From assembly GCA_022496205.1 (NCBI GenBank), contig WTXD01000032.1:124001-188000 (forward strand): a stretch of 64,000 bases of DNA. Reading direction: 5' to 3'. The DNA is from Gloeopeniophorella convolvens. Lineage: Eukaryota; Basidiomycota; Agaricomycetes; Russulales. Under the pieces are notes generated by a model. That model was not told the DNA's origin and did not search any database. It saw nothing but the letters and a program-made list of their open reading frames with translations. Shown one piece after another: positions 35,235 to 46,967 of the stretch (position 1 is the first letter of the stretch; every line of letters begins with the position of its first letter). Made by a program: the position numbers and the translations under genes.

Positions 35235-38200
35235 ATGATACCCCGCAAGAGAACCAAGACATGGGCAGATGCAAGCACGGCTCAGCTCGAGCGCAGCGTC
35301 CAAGAACAGGCCGAAGTGCACCATATGGCGGACGAGCTTTCGGAAGAGGTCAAGGGCATGAAGGCCAAATTCAGGAAAGCTCGGGTTCGTCATGGAGGCC
35401 GTCGCTCCCATGTACAGCAATTGTCTAACTTCCCGCGTCTGTCAATGTAGGATGAGCGTCGCTTCTACGCCAAGACTAGATTCCTCTTTCCTCTCGGCAT
35501 TGCATGTGCGTGCCTTACATACCGTGCCGATCCTGTAGCTAACCCGTCCGCTCAGTGGGCATCGTTCTCGGTCTCATATTTATAGAGCCCTCAAATTTAC
35601 CCGACATACCCGGCCAATTTTCTGTCTTCCTGGAGGACTACGATCTCTCTCTCTCGTTTCCGCAGATCGACCTTTCGCGCGTGCAAGCCGAGTGGAAACG
35701 GTTGATCAGCACAATACCTGAGCCGTGGAAGCTGAACACCGACGGACGCGAGTTTCAAGTTGGAGATGAGATTAAAGCCAGAGGGCTGAGCGCGAACTAC
35801 CCCGTGGTACTGATACCCGGGATTGTCTCGACGGTGCGTATAAATGCCACTCTTCCGGCACCTGTATTGAGCTGAACGACGTCAGGGCTTGGAGTCGTGG
35901 TCGACGTCGCCAGAGTATCGGGCATTCTTTCGTCAGAAAGTGTGGGGAGGGTTCCACATGCTCTCTCAAGTGACCTTCAATCGAGAGAAATGGATGTCGA
36001 CCCTTCTCCTAGACCCTGTCACAGGTCTTGACCCAGAAGGTGTGAAGGTCCGGGCTGCGGAAGGGTTTGATGCAGCCAGCAGCTTTATTCAGGGATACTG
36101 GATATGGCGAGCATAAATCTCGCCAGCTTTCGTGGGTCATGTATGCTGAAGCCGCACCACAGGTCGAAGGTTATCGAGAACCTTGCGGTCGTCAACTACG
36201 ACACGAACAACCTGGTCTTAGCGCCCTACGACTGGCGCCTGTCCACGTACAACCTCGAGGAACGCGATGGTTACTTCTCAAGATTGAAGACTACCATTGA
36301 GAGCTTCAAGTAATAACCCCCATCTCGCACTCAAAGCATCACTGACCATTTTCTAGACGAAGACAGGGAAAGAAGTCTGTCATTGCAGCACATTCGATGG
36401 GTAGCACTGTGCGCGGCTTGGTTTGTATGATTGGCTATACAACTGAACAGACTGCATGACTTCAGGTCCTCCTGGTACGTCCATTCCTTCTATAGCTGTT
36501 GTTATCTGGAGATACTTATGCGCGAGTAGTATTTGTGGGTGGCGTCTCAACAGCACACCACCCCGCCATTTTGACATGCGACATGACGTAGTTTGAAATG
36601 GGTGGAATCGCCTGAACATGGGCGAGGAGGTCCTGACTGGGTCGAAGTGAGTTCGTTTAGCGTCACTCGGTTCAAGGGGAGCTCATTCGATGTTTCTGCA
36701 CAGAACCACATCCATTCGATTGTCACCATCGCGGGTACGCACCTCGTAAGTCCTCACTACCTCAGTGCTCGCGCATCACCTTATAAATCATAGGGAGTAG
36801 TAAGCATTCCACCTTCTTCAATCAGGAAGCTGTGAATCTAATGAATTTTCTGAAAAAGGCCAAGACCATAGCCGCACTCTTATCAGGAGAGATGAGAGAC
36901 ACGGTAGAGCTTAACCCCGCTGGTGCATATGGTACGAAATCTTGTTCTTCCTAGCGCGTTCCAGACGTACCTGACCGTCTTCCGAAGTGCTTGAGAGGTT
37001 CTTCTCAAAGAAGGAACGGCAGACCCTTTTCCGCAGCTGGGCTGGCGGCGCGAGCATGTGGGTCAAAGGAGGCAACGCAGTCTGGGGCAACGCCACTCAC
37101 GCACCAGATGATGGGGAAGGAGACCACACGCACGGCGAACTGATATCGTTCCGCCAGATGGCTCCGATCGCCTCGAACGACAACGGTCGTGATACGCCGC
37201 CATTTTTGGAGGAGCAAGGGCAGACGGTTTCGGTTCATGCTGCCACAACGCAACTCGAAGCGCCGGTGTCCAAGAACATGACGGCCGATGAAGCAGGCCC
37301 CTGGATTCTGGAGCATACGCCCTTGACGTTCCAGGTGGGCTATCCTTGATCCTACTTTTCTACAATACTAACGAATTATAGAAAATGATCACCACAAATT
37401 ATTCTTATGGTATAGAACGCGACGAAGAGGCACTGAAACGAAACGACCTAGACCACACGAAATGGACCAATCCCTTAGAAATCAGGTAAGCTACACGAGC
37501 ATACGAGCAAGCACAGGTTATTCAGGCGTGTCACTTGCAGGCTGCCGAATGCTCCGTCCCTCAACTTCTACTGCGTTTACGGCCACGGAAAGGACACAGA
37601 GGTATGGTCACACCCATGAGCTGAGCTGTGCTCTAACAGTATGTTCAATATACAGAGGTCATACTGGTAGGCGTGCACTCCCGCAATTCCTTGCCTACCT
37701 ATGCGCTAAATACGCTTCGTTCAGGTACACGTCAGGGCCGTACGAATACGATGATGTTATTTCTTCAGCTGGCCCCGACACCTGTTCTAATGACACTACC
37801 TGTACTGGATCGAGCTTGCGGCCACCTTTGGACCTGCCATTGTCTCGAAAAAGCTGGATTGACAAGGACTACACGAACGAAAGCGGGTATCCAAAGGTAA
37901 GCCTGCGCGAGCGCTGCGGTATGACTAGCTGAGAACGCGAGTTGTAGGTCCGAAACGGCGTCAAGCTCGGAGAAGGAGATGGCACCGTTTCCCTCCTCAG
38001 CCTGGGAGCCATGTGCGTCGAGGGTTGGAAGCAGGGACGGTGGAACCCTGCTGGAATCAAGATTACCACTGTAGAGGTGTGCATGCCAATTATTTCCATC
38101 TAAGCGAAGATTCTGAACGAGACTTGACGTTCACAGCTGCCCCATCGGCCCGAGATAACACTCCCTAGAGGCGGAGCCAACACGAGCGACCACGTCGACA

Positions 38201-38325
38201 TCCTTGGGTCTAACATGCTGAATGAAATAGTCCTGAAGGTTGCTACAGGCGTAGGAGACGAAATCAAAGACAACATCGTTTCGAATATCCGTGAATACGC
38301 AAAGAAGATCAGTTGGGACGCATAG
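35235..38325 (+). CDS. LRO1: LRO1-type phospholipid:diacylglycerol acyltransferase
   Basis: Nineteen exons: 35235-35384, 35451-35505, 35556-35833, 35886-36106, 36163-36309, 36357-36408, 36466-36474, 36530-36534, 36592-36646, 36704-36745, 36794-36799, 36859-36931, 36988-37334, 37382-37485, 37541-37601, 37656-37666, 37725-37896, 37948-38076, 38137-38325; 701 aa from the ATG at 35235. One N-terminal membrane anchor (FLFPLGIALGIVLGLIFI) precedes the LCAT-like alpha/beta hydrolase: VVLIPGIVSTGLESW (lid region), YDWRLSTYNLEERD, AHSMGST (nucleophile Ser), then the Asp/His region around YCVYGHGKDTERSYWY and RGGANTSDHVDILG. Lro1 moves an acyl chain from phospholipid to diacylglycerol, making triacylglycerol at the ER and lipid droplets. 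Exons 7, 8, 11 and 16 are microexons of 9, 5, 6 and 11 nt. The intron at 36107 starts with GC. Confidence 0.93.
36107..36162 (+). other. GC-AG intron in LRO1
   Basis: Joining TGG-ATA-TG to G-TCG-AAG restores the family sequence GYWIWSKVIENL. No GT donor nearby does this. The donor reads TG|GCGAGC and the acceptor CACCACAG. Confidence 0.8.
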
Positions 38326-39268
38326 AATCTAGAATAGAGTCAGACAAACACCCCGGACGACCGACCAGCTTGATATATCGTGGAGGCTAGGATCATACGG
38401 AACTCTGCATAACATCATACTTCGATGGTTCGCACTATTGCGTGCTAAATATTGTGTTGTTTGGATAATTGGATCTCAATATAATCTTGATGTAAATTCA
38501 CACTTGTTTGACCTCCACCTACCTCTACACTCCTCCACTGACTCGTACCCACGAGTCAAGAAATGCAAGATGTCGGGCTCCCACCCATCACCAAACGAGC
38601 CAAGATCGCCTAAATGTCGGATCAGATTTGGCGGAAGTCTGGCACCTCGACGCTATCACAGAGCGACCGATCAGTATGAACGCAGATCTCTGATCCGTTG
38701 TCGACTGTCCACCACATGTCAGCGTGTTGAACCATCGGTATCCCACCCGAGGTGGTGCATGCGCAAACTGAAGCTGCGCCATAGGAAGCACAGAAGAGCA
38801 CAGAGCGAACCGGCAACTAATCACACGCTTTGGACTTCCGAGCCGCGCGCTTCCCATGTTGATTTGCTCACCGTCAACTCCGTTTCGGCATGGCTGGTAG
38901 TCCGGCCGTCCGCCGTCGACTTCTTCAGCTGCTAATTCTGACATGCAAGTCTGGCCTTCATGAGAAGATTCTCCTGCCCAGAGCACTGGTCATCGCGCTG
39001 TGGGTAATTCTGCTCACGACCGCGCGGTCAACAACTTCCGGTGGACGCATAAGAAACAGCTTTCTAGGTCCGCAATTGACGACGTTGACGGTTTCTTCCC
39101 AGGCGAGCTCAGCGATTGCATTCAGTAGGTATATCAGCTCATCAGGGCGCGCCGTTCCCGAGAGCCTGAGATTCTAATGAGCCTGGCCGCCTTGCGTGGG
39201 GATATAAAGCGGATTCCATTGCGCTGTGTGTTTCGTGACGCAGCAGTGACAGCACCCCCGACCTCGTC
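38326..39268. other. Intergenic with TATA-type promoter
   Basis: No gene supported. The 165-aa frame at 38438 has no domain. A TATAAA box is at 39203-39208, 61 bp before the sedolisin ATG. Confidence 0.55.
39203..39208 (+). promoter_or_regulatory. TATA box of the sedolisin gene
   Basis: GGGATATAAAGCGG context, 61 bp upstream of the start codon. Confidence 0.6.
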
Positions 39269-41479
39269 ATGCGCACATTATCCCTTCTTGTCGCCCTCGC
39301 GGCTTTCGCCTACGGTGCCCCTTCCAACCTCAAGCTGCGCCAGGCCGTCCCTGCCCCGCGCAACTGGGTCGACCTTGGCCCCGCGCCTGCCGCGCACGTG
39401 ATCCCGCTACGCATCGCGCTGCCCCAGCCGCGCTTCGACGAGCTCGAGCGCCTCCTGCTCGAGGTCAGCGACCCTGCGCACGCGAGCTACGGCGCGCACC
39501 TCTCGAAGGAAGAAGTCGAAGAGCTTGTTGCGCCCCACCCGAGTAGCGTCGACGCCGTCGACGCCTGGCTCGCGGAGCACGGCATTCACCAGGACTCGTG
39601 CGAGCGCTCGCCCGCGGGCGATTGGGTGACGGTGCGCGTGCCCGTCGAACAGGCGGAGAGGATGCTCGGGACGGTATGCGGCTGTACTGTTGCTGGCGTG
39701 CTCTGCGGATGCTGATCCATCCGTGCGCAGGAGTTCCGCTTGTGGCAGCACGCGCAGGACGGCGATGTACTCGTGCGCACGACGCACTACAGCCTCCCGA
39801 ACCACCTCGACGATCACGTTGAGCTCATCCACCCGACGACCGCGTTCAACCGTGCGCGCGCGCACCGCACGACCTTCCGCTTCTCCCCGCCTGTTGACAC
39901 CTCCGCCGACGCGTCTTCGGAAGCGCCCGCGTCGAGCGCGAAGATCACCGTGCCTGGCTCCGGCGTCACCGTCGACCCGAGCTGTAACACGACGATCACG
40001 GTCTCGTGCCTCAAGCAGCTCTACAACGCCGTCGACTTTGTGCCAAAGGCGACCAAGAAAAACGCGATCGCGCTCACGGGCTACCTCGAGCAGTTCGCGA
40101 ACATTGCGGATCTCCAGGAGTTCTACGCGGATCAGGTCCCCGCTGCAGTCAACACATCGTTCGATGTTGTTCTGATCAACGGTGCGCTGTGCTATTGGCC
40201 GTTAGCGTGGAACAAGGGGTTTCTAATCAGGAGACATAGGCGGACTGAACAACCAGACGCTCGATGAGGCAGGTGCAGAGGCAAATCTGGACGTGCAGTT
40301 CGCGCTCGGCATCTCGTTCCCGACTCCCGGCACGTTCTTCTCGACCGGGGGCGAACCTCCGTTCATCCCGGACATTGGCACGCCGACCGACTCAAACGAG
40401 CCCTACACAGAGTGGCTCGACTTCGTCCTCAAGCAAAAGACGGTCCCGCAGACCATCTCGACCAGCTACGGCGACGACGAGCAGACCGGTGCGTCGGGAT
40501 CCACCCTTGTGCTTCCCAATGTCCTTGCTGACGCACGCGTGTGCAGTGCCTGAGGACTTTGCGAAGCGTGTTTGCGCCAGCTTTGCACAGCTAGGCGCGC
40601 GTGGCGTCTCGCTGACGGTCAGCTCGGGCGACGGCGGTGTCGGCGATGGCGACCCAAATCCCGCGACGCAGCAGTGCTTCACGAATGACGGCAAGAACCA
40701 GACGAAGTTCATCCCTGGCTTCCCCGCCAGCTGCCCGTTGTGCGTATCATAACAGGCTACCTCCTGCGCGCGTCCGGTGACCGACGCCAATCTGCGCAGC
40801 GTGACAGCCGTCGGTGGTACCATCCACATTCCCGAGGTCGCAGTCGACTTTTCTGGAGGCGGATTCAGCAACTTCGTGCGTGTTTCTTGGTCTGTCTTCG
40901 TTGACGCGGCTAATGCGCACGTGTAACAGTTCCCGCGCCCAAGTTGGCAGGACGCTGCCGTGTCAGGCTTCTTGAAGAAGCTGCCCAAAGGCACCTACGC
41001 AGGGCTCTTCAACCCGAACGGCCGCGTACGCACCGTCCCTTCTTATCCAGGAATCCTCTGACGCCCGTGCACACAGGCCATTCCAGACGTCTCGGCGCAG
41101 GCGGACAACTTCCGCATCTTCCTGTCGGGCGAGCCGGTGCACATTGGCGGGACGTCCGCGTCGTCGCCATCGTTCGCCGGCTTTGTGTCGCTGCTGAACG
41201 ACGCGCGCCTCTCCGCGGGGCGCCCGTCGCTCGGCTTCCTGAACCCGCTCATCTACTCGCTCAAGGGGACCGGGTTCAATGACATCACCGCGGGCAACGC
41301 GCCGGGGTGCGGCACGCCTGGCTTCAACGTGCGTACAGCTCGTCTCATTTTTTCTCTCGTGTGAGTTGGGGTGCTGATGCGGTTGGGTTGTTGGTTAGGC
41401 TACTGCTGGGTGGGACCCTGTGACGGGCTTTGGTACGCCGGACTTTGGGAAGCTGAAGGACATTGTACTTGGGATTTGA
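39269..41479 (+). CDS. Secreted sedolisin / tripeptidyl-peptidase (S53)
   Basis: Eight exons: 39269-39673, 39731-40181, 40240-40488, 40547-40736, 40800-40875, 40930-41025, 41077-41328, 41399-41479, giving 599 aa. A signal peptide (RTLSLLVALAAFAYGAPS) is followed by the S53 pro-kumamolisin domain (FDELERLLLEVSDPAHASYGAHLSKEEV...GDWVTVRVPVEQAERMLGT). The catalytic domain begins near residue 190 (LKQLYNAVDFVP). Catalytic residues visible: Glu299 and Asp303 in EAGAEANLDVQF, the oxyanion Asp in SSGDGGVGD, and Ser516 in GGTSASSPSFAG. The Ca-binding end is FNDITAGNAPGC...GWDPVTGFGTPDF. Fungal members are acid proteases that release tripeptides outside the cell. Codon use is strongly GC3-biased, which suggests high expression. 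Confidence 0.95.
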
Positions 41480-42246
41480 GGCGACTTATCGTCGTTCCTT
41501 TCGATTACGAGGCACCAGCAAATTGATCTCTTGGACTGGCCCATTCATCACCTGACGCTTGAGGGTGGCTTCGTGTGTAATTGGGTCGCCGGCATCGCTT
41601 CGTTGCCGATGCTCTTCCTCAAGCTGTGACACCGTTGGGCAGCAGCGCCAGCGATGAGGCCTTGAGGATCCGCCCAAATGACTCACACTGCTTGGACTTG
41701 CAAGCATGTCCGCTCTGGATCCATGGAAGCACGTTGGAGAAACCTCTTCTGCGAGGCCTTGGCGTTCCGTGTTCCTTATGCAGTATGGTTCTCCAAAGAA
41801 AGCTACCAAACACATCCGCAGCATCGTAATTTCTTACCTTCTATCGCTTCGGCAGGCTCGACTTGCGGTCACGTCTGGCTATGATAGTCGCTATTGCCGT
41901 AACAGTCTTCACGGCCTCGATTGCGACTTCCATACTGGGCCGCAGACTCCCAGGCGACAACACTCTCGCTGCACCTTCTAAGCTTCACACAATGACGTCC
42001 ACCACTCTCGTGACTACAGTGAGTTATTTACCCGCATCGCACCACTGCTTCCGGATGAAGGTCCGGTGCACTCGTCGCGCTGGCAGTGGGCACCGAGAAT
42101 GACTCCAGAGCTTTGGGCGGCCGCCACGGAGAGCACATGGACAACGATTGTTGTCGGTTCGCAAGACCCGACGGCTCTCCATGTTCGCGATGAAGTATTA
42201 TAAAGGCGGCTGTCTAGTATATGCATCTTTACGGACCATCGCAGAC
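41480..42246. other. Intergenic with TATA-type promoter
   Basis: No gene supported. TATAAA at 42199-42204 lies 43 bp before the carboxypeptidase ATG. Confidence 0.55.
42199..42204 (+). promoter_or_regulatory. TATA box of the carboxypeptidase gene
   Basis: GTATTATAAAGGC context, 43 bp upstream of the start codon at 42247. Confidence 0.55.
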
Positions 42247-44714
42247 ATGCAGGCCCTGTACCACCTTCTCTTGGCGCTAAGCTCCATACTAACATGGCAG
42301 CTATCTCCTGCAGCAGCCAGCCTGCGTGACTCGCGTCAAATGCAGCGCGAGGCGCACGAGCACTTCAGACAGCTTCATCAAATTTCTGCTCCCGCCTCCC
42401 TGCCCGATTCTGGAACCGTGAAGAGGCAAGACGGCTCAGTCATCTCTTTTGCCAATCCTGCTGCGCAGAAATTCTTCGTTGATGGGACAAAGATCCCAGA
42501 CGGTAAATAATAATCTCGCTCCCTTCTCGCACTATACATATATGACCTATATCAGTGCCGTTTGACGCCGGTCCCTCTTGGGCTGGCTTGATGCCTATTT
42601 CTGGAAAGAAGAACGAGACCCGCAAGCTATTCTTCTGGTACAACTCAACGTTATATTGATGGCGATCCAACTGCATTCACGCATTTCATAGGTTCTGGCC
42701 TACCACCAACGCGTCGAATGCCAAGGACCTCACTTTCTGGACCAACGGTACGTCTCTCACCTGCATCTGATTTTGGTAATTCGTTGAGCGCTGTGCCTAA
42801 CAGGTGGCCCTGGATGCTCCTCTTTGGAAGGTTTCCTCCAGGAAAATGGTCCCATATGTATGTGTCACGCACCATAAATTGCGAATACATTGAGACTAAG
42901 CCACTGGATCTCACAGCTTGGTCCTGGGGTCAAGCACAACCCACACCGTACGTCATATCCATTTCGTTCTAGACCACAACGTCGCCCATTCTGATGCATA
43001 TTCAGAAATCCGTGGAGCTGGACGAACCTTACGAACCTTGTATGGGTCGAACAACCGGTCGGCGTAAGTGGTCCTCGGTTGCCCGCATTGGTTGCGAATT
43101 GCTTACACCGCCTTCTCTATCAGACTGGATTCAGCCAGGGGACACCCGATATCTCGAATGACGACGAGTTGGCATCTGAAGTCGCAGGTTTCTTGCAACA
43201 ATTCCTCGAAGTATTTAGCGAGTTGAAAGGGAGTACTTTCTTTGTAACTGGCGAGAGCGTAAGTCCGAAACCTTACTCAGTGAGTCACAGCATCTAAGCC
43301 ATTTCTCCATTCGTAGTACGCTGGCTTCTGTGGGCACATTTGTCGATCTACGGCTGGTTATTCAAATTGGTGACTCCCCCACAGACGTCCCTTACATTGC
43401 GAACTGGCTCTATGAGCACCCCGGACTCGTTGACCTCAATCTGAAAGGGATTTGGATCGCAGACCCTTCGCTGTCGTACGATGTCGTGCAACAGGAGATA
43501 CCTGCACTCCGGTTTGCTCAAGTAAGTGTCGCTTTTGTGACAGATTATGCATTGCACTGGCTCACTGCTCTGATGACAGACCAACAAAAATGTCTTCCCA
43601 TTCAATAGCACGTTTACGGCGCAGCTACAGAATATCTCAGACAGCTGTGGATACACGGATTATCTGGACTTCGTCACTTATCCGCCGAAAGGGCAGCTTC
43701 CTTTGCCGGTTGGAACCAATGGTACGACCAGCGCGACCCGCAGCTGTCGCCTTCATAGCATGATTGAACGGGAAGTTCAACGGTGAGCGCCTCATCTCCT
43801 CACTGCCGGCGCTATGAGTACCCAATTGGCCTACGTCCCCTTTCAGGCTCAATCCCGCGTTCGACGTTTATCGAGTGACTGAGACCTGGCCGGTCCCTTG
43901 TAAGCCATCCTCCTTCCTCCCGGCTCTGTGGTCTTAGGATTATACTATAGGGAGTGTGCTTGGCTTCCCCCGCTCCACCCAGGAGTTCATCTACTTCAAC
44001 CGCACGGACGTGAGGATTTTGTACCGCTGCTTGTACATCCGTGCTCAGCCCTTCCTTTGTAGGTCCAAGATGCCATACACGCACCACACGTTGTCTGGGA
44101 GGCCTGCACCGATACAGACGTCTATGTCAACCCAACGACGGGTGCCCCAGGGAATGATCTGAGCATACCATCGACGCTCAGCGTCCTTCCGAACGTCATA
44201 GAGAAGAGCGAGCGTACAGTCATCGTGCATGGGCTTGCCGTATGCACAATATTCATCCCCCGAGTGCTCGCTGACCATGCACACAGGACTTCATTCTCGT
44301 CGCAGAGGGCACGCGAATTGCTATTCAGTACGTCTGGCTCGGAGTTGAGGTCATCCCTTCGGCGCTGACGTGAGGCACAGGAATATGACTTGGCACGGGC
44401 TTCAGGGCTTCCGAACTCCGATCCAGAATGAGAGCTTCACCGTCAAGAATATGGGCGTGTATGGCAACATGCATCAAGAACGCGGGTTGACATGTGCGCC
44501 CTCTTTCTACCCTGGGCGTCGAACCGAGGGTTAACGGCACGAGTGCAGATGTCGAGTTCTACTATAGCGGGCACATGACACCGCGTGGGTTGTCCTGGCC
44601 GACTCCACCGCCGCAACGCTGACTTCTGAAATGCACACAGAGTTCGTCCCCTGGGCCGCTTTCCAGACCATTTCATACCTGCTTGGCAAGTCCGAGTCCC
44701 CATCAGCGACTTGA
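42247..44714 (+). CDS. Secreted serine carboxypeptidase (S10)
   Basis: Eighteen exons: 42247-42502, 42556-42637, 42692-42747, 42804-42857, 42917-42947, 43006-43063, 43124-43258, 43317-43329, 43385-43521, 43580-43721, 43776-43782, 43847-43899, 43951-44009, 44063-44239, 44287-44327, 44381-44493, 44549-44584, 44641-44714; 507 aa. A signal peptide (ALYHLLLALSSILTW) is followed by a propeptide-like segment and the S10 fold: [21 protein letters not shown] (about 129-149), WVEQPVGTGFSQG, GESYAGFYVPYIANWLYEH (catalytic Ser224), GLADFIL (Asp421) and GHMTP (His480). It removes C-terminal residues from peptides, probably together with the sedolisin next door. Exon 8 (13 nt) lies inside the GES/YAG catalytic motif and exon 11 is a 7-nt microexon. 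Intron density is very high. Confidence 0.93.
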
Positions 44715-45009
44715 TGGCCTCAGACCAAAGGGAGTACAATCGCGTGAGGAAACGTGATAGCGGTATTATTGTTCCATCTGCGTGAACATGTCTAGTTGTT
44801 ACAGCGTGACTCATTAGATACAATGCGAATATACACGGTGATCGTAGTACTGACAGAAAACAGCGAGAGCATGAATAGATAATCGTGCGATGCGCAGCTT
44901 AAATAAAAACGCAAGGATGGTGCGACTGATGATGCAAGGTGGTGGAGGCGTGTCAATGGTGCGGCTTTTCCCGTGAGATATCGTAGGATATGCGTGGGGA
45001 GTCATGGGC

Positions 45010-45933
45010 CTATGCAAGGTAAAGGTGGTGAGGATAGGTCGGGGAAAAGGGATTGATGGGTTCCTCGTAGAGAGTGGGCGAATAGACGCTGTCTTCTGAA
45101 TGAATTGTCTCGCAGTCGAAACCCCGCGAGTAAACGGGCCCATCTTCCGGCGCGTCCCCGGGGAGCCCCACGTACACGTGGTCATCGCGTATGGTCTGCC
45201 TGCGTGCGTGCGCGAGGCGGATGCTAAGCTGGGGACGGGAGGATGGCAGCGGCGCCTTTTCCGTCAACCCGTCCTCTTTTGCCAGCTTCGCACCGTAGTT
45301 CCTCACAAGGAGGGCGGACGCTACTAAGCTGATTAGCGTGTGCTATGGATTTGTCAAAAACCGTGACGACGAACCTATTCCGGCGCAGAGAACGAGAGTG
45401 GCGTTGATCACCACAAGAACGGTGCCGACATTCAGCTCTCGATTGCACTCGTCGGGTGTTGCTGTAAGGTCTAACATGCACTGATTCACCGACTCCTTTC
45501 GAGAGGTTGCGAAGAATACAACAAGCAGTAGCGTTGACATCACGATCTGGATGGGGATGGCGCATATGAGCCATAGAGCGAAGCTAGTAACAGCATATGT
45601 AGAGCGTCGGGCAATTCCAATAGCCCTGCGACGTCTCAGTTTCGACAAAATCGATGATGCTGACGAAATAGCACCCACCCTATGGGTAGCGAAAGGCTTA
45701 GAAACAGGTTCAGGATTGCTGCTGCTAGTGAAGTGCCTTTCATCCTATGCCAGGAGTTTTCTGCAGGCAAAGGATCTTAGAGAGGATCATATAGATCGGG
45801 CTGCGCACTTACCCCCTGTCGAGATTTCGATGGAGAACAATATTGCCACCAGAGCGCTGGCTAAGAACTGGAGGCCTAGCGTGATGAACGCGCCAATACG
45901 CAGAGGGATACAGAAAGGGCGAGCTGAGACCAT
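45010..45933 (-). CDS. Four-TM membrane protein A
   Basis: Four exons on the minus strand: 45933-45813, 45760-45679, 45625-45375, 45323-45010, giving 255 aa. Hydrophobic segments: IPLRIGAFITLGLQFLASAL, the SLAAAILNLFLSLSLPIG region, SFALWLICAIPIQIVMSTLL and VLVVINATLVLCAGI...VASALLV. A 70-residue cytosolic tail ends PYHHLYLA-like. It shares the start (MV.ARPFC.PLR.GA), exon borders and tail position with protein B 1 kb upstream, so the two are tandem paralogues. No functional domain is recognised. Such small tetraspan-like proteins are common in Agaricomycetes. Confidence 0.75.
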
Positions 45934-46967
45934 GTTCAACAAGGCTCAGACAAAGGATTGGAAAAAAAATTGAAAGAGAGGGGGGCGTAGCAGCCTCGAT
46001 GAATGTGCAATACCGCAGGCATGGAGTGCCGTGAAGCTCTTTATACTCCAGAGGGTGCTGCGAGCGCAACAGACCGAGATAGCCGTAAGGGGCTTGACGG
46101 GATCTGCGCGGCAACTGCTCCCTCATCGGTGTCGTGAAGAGATACATTGCCGATACTTATCCGAGGCAGGGCTGATCTGGAAGGCTGTATGCCACGACCG
46201 AGCACTGCAAGCTGGGTGGAGCTCTGACTAGGCTACGCGGCCTTGCTCGCGTTAGTTTTCGATATCGGTGACCTCGAATTCATTCTCAGCCGTGAAGATG
46301 AGATGTTTTCGAGAATGCGTTGTGTTGCGCTGGGCTGATGTGAATTAAGATTCATCGATATCATGTGTAGGTGTGGATCTAAGACATCCAGGGTTGAGCA
46401 CGAGCGCTTGAGCTTGCCAGGGCCCGGCGGCCTGAGCTTAGTCAAGCAAAGGTGACGTCGAACTCCGGATCCGCAACGTCGGTCCCAGGCCGCCGCCCGG
46501 TCCGCTCCTGTGTGTCCCCCCTACTTATGGATCTAGCGGTCATATCCAGGGTACCCAGGACAATCCCGGGGCCTGAGCTCTGTTGAACAACGCTATTCGT
46601 TAGCAAATAGGATGCTGCTATGACGAAATCAAAAATCGAAGTTGACTGCAGTCGACTAAACATTCCGTACGAAATAGGGAACGTTGTCAAAGTATCTCCA
46701 TTAATGGGCCAACCTCGAGTAGCTAGTGACTTGAGGGGCTCGACTAGGGCCAACAGCGAGGGGTCTCCTAGCGAAGGGCGCCGCACGTTTGTGCTCCGTA
46801 GCATGTTGGTTTCATTGATATGTAAGCATTGTACAAATATAAGCGGTCCTGCAGTCCGAAGATGATAGTGGACAGTGCAAGAAAAATAGAGAAGAGGACA
46901 AGATAGCAGAGGATTCTACACAGCTATGCCATGCGCATCTCGACGATGGGGTCCGAGCGGTAGCCCG
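45934..46967. other. Intergenic between tandem paralogues
   Basis: One minus-strand frame (46442-46804) contains the hydrophobic stretch IFDFVIAASYLLTNSVVQQ. It may be a relic of a third membrane-protein copy, but nothing else supports a gene. Confidence 0.4.
46040..46045 (-). promoter_or_regulatory. TATA box of membrane protein A
   Basis: GAGTATAAAGAGC on the minus strand, 107 bp upstream of the ATG at 45933. Confidence 0.5.

Noticed and set aside
38438..38935. 165-codon plus frame
   Set aside because: No recognisable motif or exon continuity; opposite strand is equally open.
39269..44714. Sedolisin plus carboxypeptidase as a dedicated gene cluster
   Set aside because: Two adjacent secreted proteases fit a shared job, but with ordinary spacing and no shared element this may be coincidence.
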